From positions 1 through 64,000 of the forward strand of contig JAJJLU010003500.1 in assembly GCA_023807065.1 (NCBI GenBank): a stretch of 64,000 bases of DNA. The letters run 5' to 3'. Made by a program: the position numbers and the translations under genes. Positions 39,435 to 49,295 of this stretch are shown here, piece by piece. Below the pieces are notes generated by a model that was given only the letters and a program-made list of their open reading frames with translations, did not search any database and was not told where the DNA came from. Source of the stretch: Isotricha intestinalis. Its lineage: Eukaryota; Ciliophora; Litostomatea; Vestibuliferida; Isotrichidae. Every line of letters starts with the position of its first letter. The stretch's first letter is position 1.

Positions 39435-39659
39435 AAATTCAATATTTAAGATATTTAATATTTTAAATTTAAAAACAATATTTTTTTAAAAAACATAAAA
39501 TAAATTATAACATATTTATTACTTTTCATTATTTGTTATTTATTTCATGAAGAATTAGAATTAAAAAATTAAAAAGAAATAAATATTTTTAATTTTAAAT
39601 AACGATATGATAATCAATATAAATAATTTTTTAATTTTTTATTTTTTTTAAAAAACATT

Positions 39660-40035
39660 CTTATCTTCTTTTTATCTTCCAATAATTTTTTTATCTTTTC
39701 TACCTAATAATCAGTTATTATCAAAAAGAGGAAATTGTTCATTTTCTTTCTATTATTTTTTATTTAATAGATTTTAGCAATTTTAGAATAGTAAAATTTT
39801 TAGAATGATTTTTAAATTTAAATTTTATTGAAGAATTTTTAAAAATTCTTTCTATAATTTTTCTTTTACAATAATGGTTGTTTTGTTCAAAATATAAATA
39901 TATATTTTTTTTAAATGATTCTTTTAAAAGGGAAAATTTCAATATTTCAATTTTGAATGATTTGAGTTTGATATGTTAAATTTTCATAATTATTGATTTC
40001 TTTATCAATCCAAATTAATTTTATCATATTGACTT
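39660..40035 (-). pseudogene. decayed gene relic with an IWIDKEINN-type segment
   Basis: The 1.4 kb gap at 39435-40846 holds fragments on the minus strand. In order they are MIKLIWIDKEINNYENLTYQ (near 40025-39960), a 60-codon open piece containing KESFKKNIYLYFEQNNHYCK (39942-39760), and NNFLFLIITDY followed after a stop by VEKIKKLLEDKKKIRMF (39745-39665). Stops and shifts separate them. The pattern xIWIDxxINNxEN...xxILIITxxxxxE resembles a receiver-like domain found beside ADP-ribosyltransferase domains in rotifers and some protists (from memory, weak). I take this as a dead gene. Confidence 0.4.
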
Positions 40036-40209
40036 GTAATATATAATTAAATACAATTTAGATAAATACTAAATAAAAAAGATTGAAGAATTTTAATAAA
40101 TTTTTCCTTATAACTAAAAATTTTCAATTTTGATTTATAAAATAAATATTATTATTTGGAAATAAGATTATATTTTTTCTAAAAAATAGAAGAAAAAAAA
40201 TTGAAAAAA

Positions 40210-40310
40210 ATACCATTTTAACTCCATTAATTGAAAGTGAAAGATAGAAAGAGAAAGAAGTATTAAATAAAATAGTTATTAATGCTAATATATTTTTATA
40301 AAAATCATTT
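40210..40310 (+). pseudogene. short coding-like relic
   Basis: A plus-strand frame reads TPLIESER, a TAG, then KEKEVLNKIVINANIFL. It is too short and broken to classify. The remainder of the gap to 40846 shows A-rich leader sequence before the scramblase gene and nothing else. Confidence 0.25.
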
Positions 40311-40846
40311 AAAAAAAAATCAATTTAATTTTAAATTATTAGCGTTATTTATTGGAGAAACTTAAAATTTTATTCTAATTTAAATTATTTAATATTCATT
40401 TAAAATTTGAAAAAATCTTTTTCAAAATTTCATTTACAACGAAAATATTTATTTATCGAAGATTAAAAACACAATATAATATGCAAAAAATATATTATTT
40501 TTAAGATTATCTTTAATAATTATTAATAATTGTATAAAGGGTATTAAGTAAATAAAGTCAATTAGATTTATGAACTCTATTATATAAATTAATTAATTTA
40601 TAAATGACGTAAGGTATTCATTAAAAAAATATATATTCAAACCCTAATTTTTCCATAAATCTTACTAGATTTAAAACCAAAACACCTTTAAAAATCTAAA
40701 AAAAGAATAAAAACATATACTAAAAATAATAAAAAAAAAAATATTTTCATAATTCAAAAAAAGTACAAAAAAATATTAAAAATCCTAAAATCAAAGAAAC
40801 TTATAAGCCAAAAAAAAAATTCATAAATAAATAAAAAAATAAAAAA

Positions 40847-42082
40847 ATGAATCAAGTCCCAGAAACTGAAAAACTAACCTTAGATAAAAATGCAATAGAT
40901 TCAAAGACTTTAGAATCACCTTCCTTAAATAATAATCAAATACAAACTCAAACACCAGTAATTCAAAATCAAAATAAAAATAATCAAAAAATAGATGATG
41001 CAGAAAAAAATAGATTAAAAGAACAAAAAAAAATTGCTGATGCCGAAATTCCATATGAATTAGATCCAACATATAAAAGCAGATTATTAGATACATTAAA
41101 AAAAAAAGGAAGAAAAAGATTAAATACATTATTTGAACCTGAATTTGTAGATATAACAAAATCAGAAAAAGAACAAAAGAAAATGGAAGAAGAAGAAGAA
41201 AAAAAATTAAAAAAAGAAAGATTACTTCAAGAAGAAGAAGATAAGAAAAGAGAAAAAGAATTAGAAAATAATCTAAATTTCAATAATCAAATAAATCAAA
41301 ATTCAAGTAAAGTATTTAGAACATTAGATGATGACTTAGCAAAATTTGGACCAGCAATAAAAGCATATATAGATCAATATTATAAAATTTCAGATATGTT
41401 TGTATGTTGTCCTTTATATTATAATTATAGAATATCACTTCAATATGAGGAAAAAGGAGATGCATATTTTTTATTTGATACAAAGGAATATAGTCCGGTT
41501 TGTAGTCATGATTGTTGTCCAAATCAAGCAAGAACATTTGATATGGAATTACGTTCATTGAGTTTAGAAGAGAAATTTATGAGAAAAAGATTTGCAACAT
41601 TAAATAAACCTTTTAGATGTGCATGTTCATGTTTATGTGCATGTTGTTCAAGACCAACTTTAAATGTAAGTATAAATGGAGGAACTGAATTTCTTGGTAG
41701 TATAGTAGAAATAAGAACATTATGTACTCCTACTTTATATATATATAATAAAGCAAAGAATTGGAAATATAAAATTAGTGGAAGTTGCAGTCAATGTGGT
41801 TATTGTTGTAAAGACTTATGTTGTGGAATGTGTAATAATTGTGTGTTTGAAATTTATCCAGCAGGTGATGATCCTGATGCTAAAGCTTTGGGAGTAATAA
41901 AAAAAGTCAAAATGAGTGGAAAAAAAAGAAAACCTGATTATGAACAAGTTGAAGTCACTTTTCCTATTAATGCTTCTTGCCAAGATAAATGCCTCATTTT
42001 AAGTTCTTGTATTTTTATTGAAATGCTCTATTTTCAAAATATTTCTAATAAAAATAGATGCCATGGAAATCCTATTGATTAA
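40847..42082 (+). CDS. phospholipid scramblase family protein
   Basis: In this 411-residue protein residues 1 to ~150 are hydrophilic, with a Glu/Lys coiled coil (EEEEEKKLKKERLLQEEEDK). The scramblase domain fills ~170-405. It includes cysteine clusters typical of PLSCR proteins (CACSCLCACCSRPTLNV; SCSQCGYCCKDLCCGMCNNC), TLYIYNKAKNWKYKI strands and CLILSSCIFIEMLYFQN at the end, where the family has its buried C-terminal helix. Cys-rich runs are likely palmitoylated and anchor the protein to membranes. Family members bind Ca2+ and move phospholipids between leaflets, or act in signalling. The N terminus lacks the Pro-rich repeats of animal PLSCR1. Confidence 0.85.
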   Translation: MNQVPETEKLTLDKNAIDSKTLESPSLNNNQIQTQTPVIQNQNKNNQKIDDAEKNRLKEQKKIADAEIPYELDPTYKSRLLDTLKKKGRKRLNTLFEPEFVDITKSEKEQKKMEEEEEKKLKKERLLQEEEDKKREKELENNLNFNNQINQNSSKVFRTLDDDLAKFGPAIKAYIDQYYKISDMFVCCPLYYNYRISLQYEEKGDAYFLFDTKEYSPVCSHDCCPNQARTFDMELRSLSLEEKFMRKRFATLNKPFRCACSCLCACCSRPTLNVSINGGTEFLGSIVEIRTLCTPTLYIYNKAKNWKYKISGSCSQCGYCCKDLCCGMCNNCVFEIYPAGDDPDAKALGVIKKVKMSGKKRKPDYEQVEVTFPINASCQDKCLILSSCIFIEMLYFQNISNKNRCHGNPID

Positions 42083-42269
42083 TTTTGCTTTAAATCATAT
42101 TTCTTTTAGTTTTTTCTTTTAATAATTTTTTGTTTTTTTTTTGATATATTATTTCTTATTTTTTTTATTTGGATTTAAAGATTTGAATATAAAAGTTATT
42201 TGTGAAAAAATTTAATGTTAAGTAATTAATTTTTTTAATCTATTTGATTAATTATTATTGTTTTTTTAT

Positions 42270-43100
42270 ATGAATAATGATAATATTGTTTCATTTTTGG
42301 AATCTTTAAGTTATAAATTAAATGACACTCATTTAATAACATTATTAGAATATGAAAAATTTAATAAAATTAAAAACGAATGGACAGATCGATTATTAGA
42401 ATTACAAGAAGAGAATAATATTAAAATTGAAGATAAATTATTAAATGAAAAAATAAAAGTTCTATTAGAAAAAATAAAAGTAATTACATCAAATAAAAAA
42501 GAATACGAATTTATATCTAATTATTTTTTAAATGAAAATGAGAAAATAAGAGATATTTCAACAATAGAAAATTCATTTAAGCAAGATGAAAATTTAGAGG
42601 AAATAAATGAAAATAATATAGGAGATTATTCTAATTTAAATTTATATTCTTTTAAAAATATAAAAGATATTATAGAAAATAATAAAGTTAATTTATCAAA
42701 TAAAGAACTTCCAAAACAAAAAAAATCAAAATATGAATTACCTTCATTAAAAAAAAACAAAAGAGAAAAATCAAATTATAATTCAAAGAAAGATAATGAA
42801 GAAATTGAAAAAGAAATGGAAGAAGAATTAAATAATCAAATCTTTAAATATACTAAAATGATGAAGATTTCAGCAAAAAATTTTGGACATCAATTAGTTA
42901 AAGATAATCAATTTTTACAACAAATTGAAAATATTCAAACTAAAGATATGGATAAAACAAGAACTCAAAATCAAAGATTACAAGAGTTTAATAGTTTAAT
43001 TACTTTAGGATTTTTTAAAAAACTTTTAATGATAATTGTTGTTATTACTACTTTTATATTTACTTTATTAACAATGAGAATTTTTCCAAGATTAGCTTAA
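42270..43100 (+). CDS. Use1-like tail-anchored SNARE
   Basis: The start is the ATG at 42270 (MNNDNIVSFLESLSYK); the frame is open a few codons upstream but only through TTG. The 276-residue protein has an N-terminal helical region, a Lys-rich linker, then a SNARE-like helix (FKYTKMMKISAKNFGHQLVK through NQRLQEF). A C-terminal membrane anchor completes it (LLMIIVVITTFIFTLLTMRI, near 250-272) with FPRLA at the end. The layout and the MMKxSAKxFGxxLxxDNxxL pattern fit Use1, the Q-SNARE of Golgi-to-ER retrograde traffic. It could instead be another Qc-type or Sec20-like SNARE. Confidence 0.65.
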   Translation: MNNDNIVSFLESLSYKLNDTHLITLLEYEKFNKIKNEWTDRLLELQEENNIKIEDKLLNEKIKVLLEKIKVITSNKKEYEFISNYFLNENEKIRDISTIENSFKQDENLEEINENNIGDYSNLNLYSFKNIKDIIENNKVNLSNKELPKQKKSKYELPSLKKNKREKSNYNSKKDNEEIEKEMEEELNNQIFKYTKMMKISAKNFGHQLVKDNQFLQQIENIQTKDMDKTRTQNQRLQEFNSLITLGFFKKLLMIIVVITTFIFTLLTMRIFPRLA

Positions 43101-43356
43101 TTCATTACAATAAATTTATAATTTAATAAAACAACAGAATAATATTTTATAAATTATAATTTTACTATATTATTATTGTTTTTATACTCTATATTATTTA
43201 TGTATTAAATAAAAGATGAATCATCTTTACATCAAAAAAATAATCTTTATTTTTTAAAAAGTTTTTTTATATATTATAAAAAATATAAATTATACATTTT
43301 TTAAAAATATTGTTAATAAAGGTTAAAATATTGAAAAAATAATTTTTAATTTTATA

Positions 43357-44376
43357 ATGTCTATACTTGCTAATTTATTTGTAAAATATTTGATTATATA
43401 ATTACATATAGTATAGAAATGTTGCATTACTCCAGAAATAAAAGATTTAAAAGGAGAAAATGAAGAAAATATAGAAAATCTTTCAAATAATTTAGAAAAT
43501 AATGAAAAAAATATAGTTGAAAATAATAATAATTTAATATTAGATAATAATGAAAATAAAAATTCAAATAATGAACAAGATTTAAATACAAAAACGAAAA
43601 AATCATCAAATTATAAATCAGAAAACTCCAAAAAAAAAGGGAGAAAAAAAATTAAAATTTCTGATAAAAAAATTTCAAATGAAGAAATATTAAGTGGTCC
43701 AATATGTTCAATAGAAGAAATTTATTCAAGTTCAATTTTAAAAAAAGATAAATTAATAATTAATCCAGGAGGTTTAATAGGAGGAAGGGAAAAGAAAGAT
43801 GGAATTTCATATTTTGTTTTTCAAAACTCAAATTTTGAATATAAAGATTATATATTAAATATAAATAATAAAAACAAAGAAGAAGAAAATGATTATTATA
43901 TATTTATGATTTTTTATGACATTGAAAAAAAAAAATATTTTATTGAATTTAATGAAAATTTCTCAAAAAAAATTTCAATTCGTTTAATAGGAAAAATGAA
44001 TATTCCAATTAAAGAAAAAGAAATAATTTCTTTTGGTGATTTTATTCTTGAATTAATACCAAATTTAAATGACGGTTCAATTAAAATTATAAATTTAAAA
44101 GAAGATAAAATATCAGAATATGAAAAAAAGGAAAAAACAATAACAATAGGAAAAAGTGATAATTGTACTTTATGTTTAGAAAAAAAAAATAATATATCTG
44201 AAATACAATGTAATTTAACTTATAATACTAAAGATAATTTATGGGTTTTATCAGATGGTTTTGAAAATAAAATGTCAGATAATGGAACTTGGATTCTTGC
44301 TTCTAGTACTTATCCTTTATATAATAATTTGGAAATTGATATTTTTTCAAATTATCTAAAAATAAATATCTATTAA
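43357..44376 (+). CDS. FHA-domain protein with a Cys-rich N terminus
   Basis: The gene model is join(43357..43380, 43417..44376), giving 327 residues. The first exon has eight codons, and a 36-nt intron follows. The restored N terminus MSILANLFKCCITPEI carries a CC pair suitable for palmitoylation. The C-terminal FHA domain (~225-325) shows the glycine strand (ITIGKSDNCTLCLEK), ISEIQCNLTYN where classical FHA has SRxH, LWVLSDGFENK and DNGTWILAS. The NGTW and Ile-Gln-Cys form is common in ciliate FHA proteins. A second, degenerate FHA-like region may precede it (LIGGREKKDGISYFVFQ). FHA domains bind phosphothreonine. Confidence 0.75.
43381..43416 (+). other. spliceosomal intron, 36 nt
   Basis: The intron starts GTAAAA in phase 0. 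Two TAG acceptors lie five bases apart (ending 43411 and 43416); only the second keeps the downstream frame open. Confidence 0.7.
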
Positions 44377-44457
44377 TAGTTAAATATATATTTAGTTTTT
44401 ATTTGAAATTTATATTAAATTTATACTATATTATTTTATTTTCTTGCAAATATTATT

Positions 44458-45585
44458 TTATAATAAATTATTTATATCTTCTTGAGATATTAAAGATGGT
44501 CTTTTAAAGGGATTTATTTGAACTTTTTTTATATTATTATTATATTCATTTTCATTATTGGATATATTCTCTTCTTTTTTATTTTCTTTAATAATATTAT
44601 TATTTATTATATTTAGATTATTATTTTTATTCATAAATTCCATATTTTTAGTTTGTACAATTTCTTTAAATTGATTAACGATACTTTTCATTATTTTAGG
44701 ATTCTGAGCAATTAAATTTAATCCAATAGGAATTAAATTATTATTATTATTATTGTAATTATTATCATTAATGTTTATATTATCAGGAATCATTAAATAT
44801 TCATTATTTTTATTCTTTTCATTTATATATTTATCAAAAAAATCATCCATATTAGTTTTCCCATATTTTTTTTTAGTTTCTATTAAAAAATTTTCATTTT
44901 CTTTTATAAACTCTATAATTTCACTTTGAGTTAATCTATTATGAGAAAAAGGACATTTTTCATAATTTTCACATAAACCTCTTCCATGAAAGAATTTACA
45001 AGGAATTTCTTTTAAATTATGAGAATATAAACATTTATCTCCTTTACTACAATTTCCACTTAAGAAAAATTTACATAATTCTTTTTTTTTTATTTGTTCT
45101 ACATTATGTGAATAAGGACATTTTTCTCCTTTTTTACATGCTCCATTAATATAAAATTGACATATTTGTTTTCCACTTAATGTTTTTATTTTTTTGTTTT
45201 TATTTTTATTTTGTTTTTTATTTTTCTTTTTTCCTTTTTTCTTTTCTTCAGGTTTTTCATCTAATTTTTCTCTTTTATTTTGAAGTAAATTTATATTATT
45301 TTCTTCTTTTTTATCTTCTTCATTTTTATCTTCTTCTTTTTTTTTATCTTCTTCTTTTTTTTTATTTTCTTCTTTTTTTTCTTCTTTCATATTATTTTCT
45401 TCTTTTTTTTCTTCATCTATTTTATCATTTTCTTTTTTTATTTCATTTGTTATTATTTTTAATTTATTTATTTCTTTTGATTTTAAAAAGAAATTTTCTT
45501 CACTTTCATCTTCACTTTCTTCTTCTAATATATTTATTTTGCTTATTTTTTCATTATTTGTGGTTTTATTTTCTTTATTTAACAT
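44458..45585 (-). CDS. triple CCCH zinc-finger protein
   Basis: This 375-residue protein has an acidic/basic low-complexity N terminus (Lys/Glu repeats, residues ~15-135). Three adjacent CCCH fingers follow at ~140-216: CQFYINGACKKGEKCPYSH and CKFFLSGNCSKGDKCLYSH (both C-x7-C-x5-C-x3-H), then CKFFHGRGLCENYEKCPFSH (C-x8-C-x5-C-x3-H). The C terminus is Asn-rich. CCCH triplets of this spacing bind RNA in mRNA processing and decay factors (CPSF30-like, ZC3H). Without further domains the exact orthologue is unclear. It converges with the FHA gene, 81 bp apart. Confidence 0.85.
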   Translation of the reverse strand: MLNKENKTTNNEKISKINILEEESEDESEENFFLKSKEINKLKIITNEIKKENDKIDEEKKEENNMKEEKKEENKKKEEDKKKEEDKNEEDKKEENNINLLQNKREKLDEKPEEKKKGKKKNKKQNKNKNKKIKTLSGKQICQFYINGACKKGEKCPYSHNVEQIKKKELCKFFLSGNCSKGDKCLYSHNLKEIPCKFFHGRGLCENYEKCPFSHNRLTQSEIIEFIKENENFLIETKKKYGKTNMDDFFDKYINEKNKNNEYLMIPDNININDNNYNNNNNNLIPIGLNLIAQNPKIMKSIVNQFKEIVQTKNMEFMNKNNNLNIINNNIIKENKKEENISNNENEYNNNIKKVQINPFKRPSLISQEDINNLL

Positions 45586-45949
45586 AAAATTTGTATTGTT
45601 TTAATTTAATTAAAATACTTTTCAAAAAAATTTTTTTATGGGGTAAATATTAAAAAATAAATAAAATTAGAAAATAATTAATCAATAATTTACATCTTAT
45701 TTTTACAAAATAAATAAATAAAAAAAAGTTAGTAAATCTTAAAAAATTATTTTTGAGAAAATCCAATTTGAAATTTTCTGATTGAAATGAAAAAAATTGA
45801 AATATCAAATGAAGATAAATTTTGATGAAAAACATTTAAAACAATTAATAATCAATAAAAAAATTAAAAAATAATCATTTAGTAAAAAATATTCATAAAT
45901 TATTAAAGGGGTAATAATTATTTTATAAGGGAATAATCTATAATTATTA

Positions 45950-46280
45950 AAGATAATTATCTTTTAAATAAAATAATAAAGGAAAATATATGAAAAAGAA
46001 GAATTAGAAGAACAAAGAATAAAAATATAGATATTCAAAAAAATATATTGATTTAAGATATAAAAGTATTTAGTATTTTTTTATTAATTTTTCAAAAGAG
46101 TAAGACCATCAAGAAATATCATAAAGGTTTTAGTAAAAGTGAAAAATTATTTATTTATCTCAAATTAGTATTGATCAACTATTTGTAAAAGAATGTCTTT
46201 TAAAAATTAAATCATAAATTTCGTAATTCAATTGAAGAAAAAACAACATCAAAAATTGAATTTTTTTAATTTTTTTTAGA
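45950..46280 (+). pseudogene. decayed coding-like relic in the 45.6-46.4 kb gap
   Basis: In the 793 bp gap, plus-strand pieces in shifting frames read KSKTIKKYHKGFSKSEKLFI (46095-46155), overlapping KIIYLSQISIDQLFVKECLL (46150-46210), and KFRNSIEEKTTSKIEFF (near 46220-46268). Stops of different types divide them. The family is unknown. The segment 45586-45950 shows A/T runs only. Confidence 0.35.
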
Positions 46281-46378
46281 TTGATAAATATATAAAAAAA
46301 ATATTGAAAAAATAATATTCATTTTAAATTTTTATTTTCAAAATATATTTTAATATAAATTATTTAAAGAAAAGGTAT

Positions 46379-47134
46379 ATGGATATAAGTTTTTTTTCAA
46401 ATAGAATTATGGATAACACAATATCAAAATTAAAAATAAATAAAAATAACTTAAATTTTCATTTACCTCAATTTTCTTCAATAATTAAAAAGAACAGAAA
46501 AAAATTTTCTTTTTCAACATCTCCAACTCATATACTTAATAAAAATAATTCTTCAACAATTTCTACAATAAATATAACGAATCGTTCTCAAAATGAAATT
46601 GTTTTGACTTTTAGAAAAAGGAAAAACTTTATTTTTAATTTTAATAGTTCAAAATCATATTCAGATTTAATCAATCAAAAAGATAATTCTTTTACTTCTA
46701 AAAATTCTTTAGTAAAACTAGAAAATCAAAGAAATAAATCTGTTGAAAGTAATTATAATAGAATTGTTATAAATAAATTTAAAGAAAGAAAAAAACCTTT
46801 AATTCCAAATCAATTCAATTTAATTTATTGTGATAATCAAAAGCAATTTAATTTAATCGAGAAGTTAAAGAATAAAAAAAGAATTAAAGAAGGAAAAATT
46901 ATATTTCAACATATTGATGATAAAGAATCAAAAGAAAAAATTAATTATATTAAAGATTCGATCAATAAAATTGGAGGAATTTTAAATTATTCTTTTCCTA
47001 AAATATTTTTAAAAAGAGTTAAACTTGATGAAAAATTTAAAAAAAAATTGTTAGAAATGCAAAATAAAAATAAAAGTAAAAAATATAATAAAGACATTAT
47101 TGATGAAAATTTAATTTTTGAAAAATTAAAATAA
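46379..47134 (+). CDS. basic, partly disordered protein, unknown
   Basis: This 251-residue Lys/Asn/Ser-rich protein starts MDISFFSNRIMDNTISK. The first ~140 residues look disordered, with Ser/Thr clusters. The C-terminal ~100 look helical or folded (LIPNQFNLIYCDNQKQFNLI; GGILNYSFPKIFLKRVKLDE). There is no signal peptide or membrane helix. The style matches other cytoskeleton-associated protist proteins, but I recognise no domain. Confidence 0.6.
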   Translation: MDISFFSNRIMDNTISKLKINKNNLNFHLPQFSSIIKKNRKKFSFSTSPTHILNKNNSSTISTINITNRSQNEIVLTFRKRKNFIFNFNSSKSYSDLINQKDNSFTSKNSLVKLENQRNKSVESNYNRIVINKFKERKKPLIPNQFNLIYCDNQKQFNLIEKLKNKKRIKEGKIIFQHIDDKESKEKINYIKDSINKIGGILNYSFPKIFLKRVKLDEKFKKKLLEMQNKNKSKKYNKDIIDENLIFEKLK

Positions 47135-47237
47135 ACAAATTTTAATGTTATATGTACATAATTATTTATATACTTTTTTTCTTTATTAAATTAAAATTAA
47201 AATTATTATTTTTTAATTTTATAAAATCGATTCAAAA

Positions 47238-49149
47238 ATGAATAAAACTAAAGAAGTATTTGAAAATGGATTCACATTGGATAATATTTTTCAAGAAAAT
47301 ATTGATTTAAATAATTTAATCTTATCAAATAAATCTCTTGGAACAAAATATGAAAAGATTCAATTATTTTTTCATCAAAATTTAAAAATAAGAAATATTT
47401 CAAAAAAGATATATTGGAATTTAGCAGATTTAAATAGTCAAGTAAATTAATTATTTAATAAATTAATTTTTGATTTAGCCTTTTTTAATTAATATTAGAG
47501 ATATATTACCTAAAATTACAATTTCAAATGAATTAATTAAATCATTTTCTAAATATATATTTAATAATGAACAAGACTTATTAATAGGAAAATTAAATAA
47601 AAATAATGAATTTGATGATATTTTCAATATTATAGAAACTTCAGATATATTATATGATGGAAATCTTCTTTTAAATCCAAAAATAATTAACAATGAAAGT
47701 AAAAAAGAAAAATTTAATCAATTAATTGAAGTTACTTATGAAGAATTAAAAAAAAATATTTCTTCAATAAATAATAATAATTACTTTCATTCAATATTTT
47801 ATTTTACTAGAAATGATAATTTAAAAAATAAAAAGAATAAAAATTTAATATCTAAAATATATACTTTTTTCCCAAATGTAAACTTTGAATTAAAACAAAT
47901 AAAAAATTTATCATTTTCAAATACAAATTTAAATAAATTTTTAGTAAGCAGAAATATAAATAATTTAAATGATAATTTTAATGAATTAGAATTAAAACAT
48001 GGATTTTTAACAATGAGCCAAAATCATAGATTAATAACTTTAAAAGATGATAGAACAAAAGGAATTAAAAGTTCTCAAAATTTAAAACAAATTATCTTTG
48101 GAATTTGGTTAAATTTAAAAAATGAAAAACCAACTCTAAAGAAAAAAGATTTAGATTTTTTAATTGAAAAGAATAAAATTTTAATTTATAAAAAATGTTT
48201 AGAATTTATTTTATTAAGTGATAAAATCAAAACTATTTATTCTCCGAATGAAAATACTTTTTTGTTAGTTATTTTTTATTATGGAATACAGTGTCATTAT
48301 GAAGTTAGAGTAAATAAAAATAATAAGAATGTAAATAAAACTATTTTCAGTAATTTTGAAAATAAATGGATAGTATCAAAAAAAAAATTTGAGATAGATA
48401 TATATAAATTATCAAATTTAAATTTTGAATTTGATTTAAAAGAAGAAATAGAAAATGAGAAAAATAATAATATTATAATAAATTTAGCTAGTGATTTTAT
48501 TGGAAAAAAATTTGGAATTAATTATAAAAGTTTATATTCTAAAAGTTTAAATAAAGAAAATCCAAATGAAAATAAAAATACATATAACGTTAATAATTAT
48601 AAAGATAATTTATGTGAAATTTTCAATGATAGTGTTAATCTCGAATTAGATGAAGATGAAGATTTATATAATTTATATAATTTTCCAAAACCAATAATTT
48701 CAAAAAATGAAGGAAATAATTTGAATAATAATAAAAATAATAACATTAATAATAATTACAACAAAGATAAAAATAAAAAATTAATTCAAAATAAAATTAG
48801 TGGAATAAGTCAGGAATCAACAAATATTTATTCTAATAAAATCTCAAATTCTATAAGTAAAAATCATGATATTAGTTTGAATGATAAAATAATAAATCCT
48901 TATTCTTCATTTATAATTAAACAAGGAGAAAAAATTAAAAAATTAAAAAATCAAGTAGAAAAAATTGAATTACTTTTAAATGAAGTTATGAATGAATTAG
49001 ATGATGAAAAAGAAGAAAAAATATATGAAAATCATAAATTAATTAATTCAAAAAATAAAAATAAAGAAAAAAATTATTTGGTTGATCAATCAATTAAAGT
49101 TCCGTGTATTATTTACAAAGAATTATCAAATGATGATGATGATGAATAA
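47238..49149 (+). CDS. STIL/Ana2/SAS-5-like centriole assembly protein
   Basis: The gene model is join(47238..47441, 47479..49149), giving 624 residues. A 37-nt intron interrupts the N-terminal region; removing it merges two separate open frames. Residues ~243-360 resemble the conserved N-terminal domain of animal STIL. GFLTMSQNHRLITLKDD followed by IIFGIWLNLK matches human GYLTMDETRKLLLLLQSD...LVGIWLSG, and TFLLVIFYYG...HYEVRV matches FIIVLYSM...FYEC (recalled from memory). A short coiled coil follows at ~543-580 (FIIKQGEKIKKLKNQVEKIE), as in STIL/Ana2, where it binds the PLK4 kinase. I cannot see the SAS-6-binding STAN motif. The family starts procentriole formation. Confidence 0.65.
47442..47478 (+). 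other. spliceosomal intron, 37 nt
   Basis: The intron starts GTAAAT and ends TTTAG in phase 0 and contains several TAA stops. Removing it links 68 codons to a 557-codon exon. Confidence 0.8.
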
Positions 49150-49295
49150 TAATATAATTTTTTTTTTACTTTTTTTAACTTTATTTAATAAACTTAAAGG
49201 AAATTATAAAATTAAATAATTAAAAATTAAGAATTTAACAACATTTAAATACTAATTAATATATTTTACAAATAATTTTTGAATGACTTTATTTT

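Noticed and set aside
40590..40680. TTCAAACCCT resembling a tRNA T-loop
   Set aside because: There is no matching D-arm or acceptor stem within 75 bases. It is a chance match.
40821..41159. 112-residue Phe/Leu-rich frame antisense to the scramblase gene
   Set aside because: It is a mirror of the Lys/Glu/Asn-rich N terminus of the real gene. The hydrophobic run comes from base composition.
45180..45587. 135-residue Phe/Leu frame antisense to the CCCH gene, resembling a membrane protein
   Set aside because: It is the complement of the Lys/Glu low-complexity region and has no natural protein pattern.
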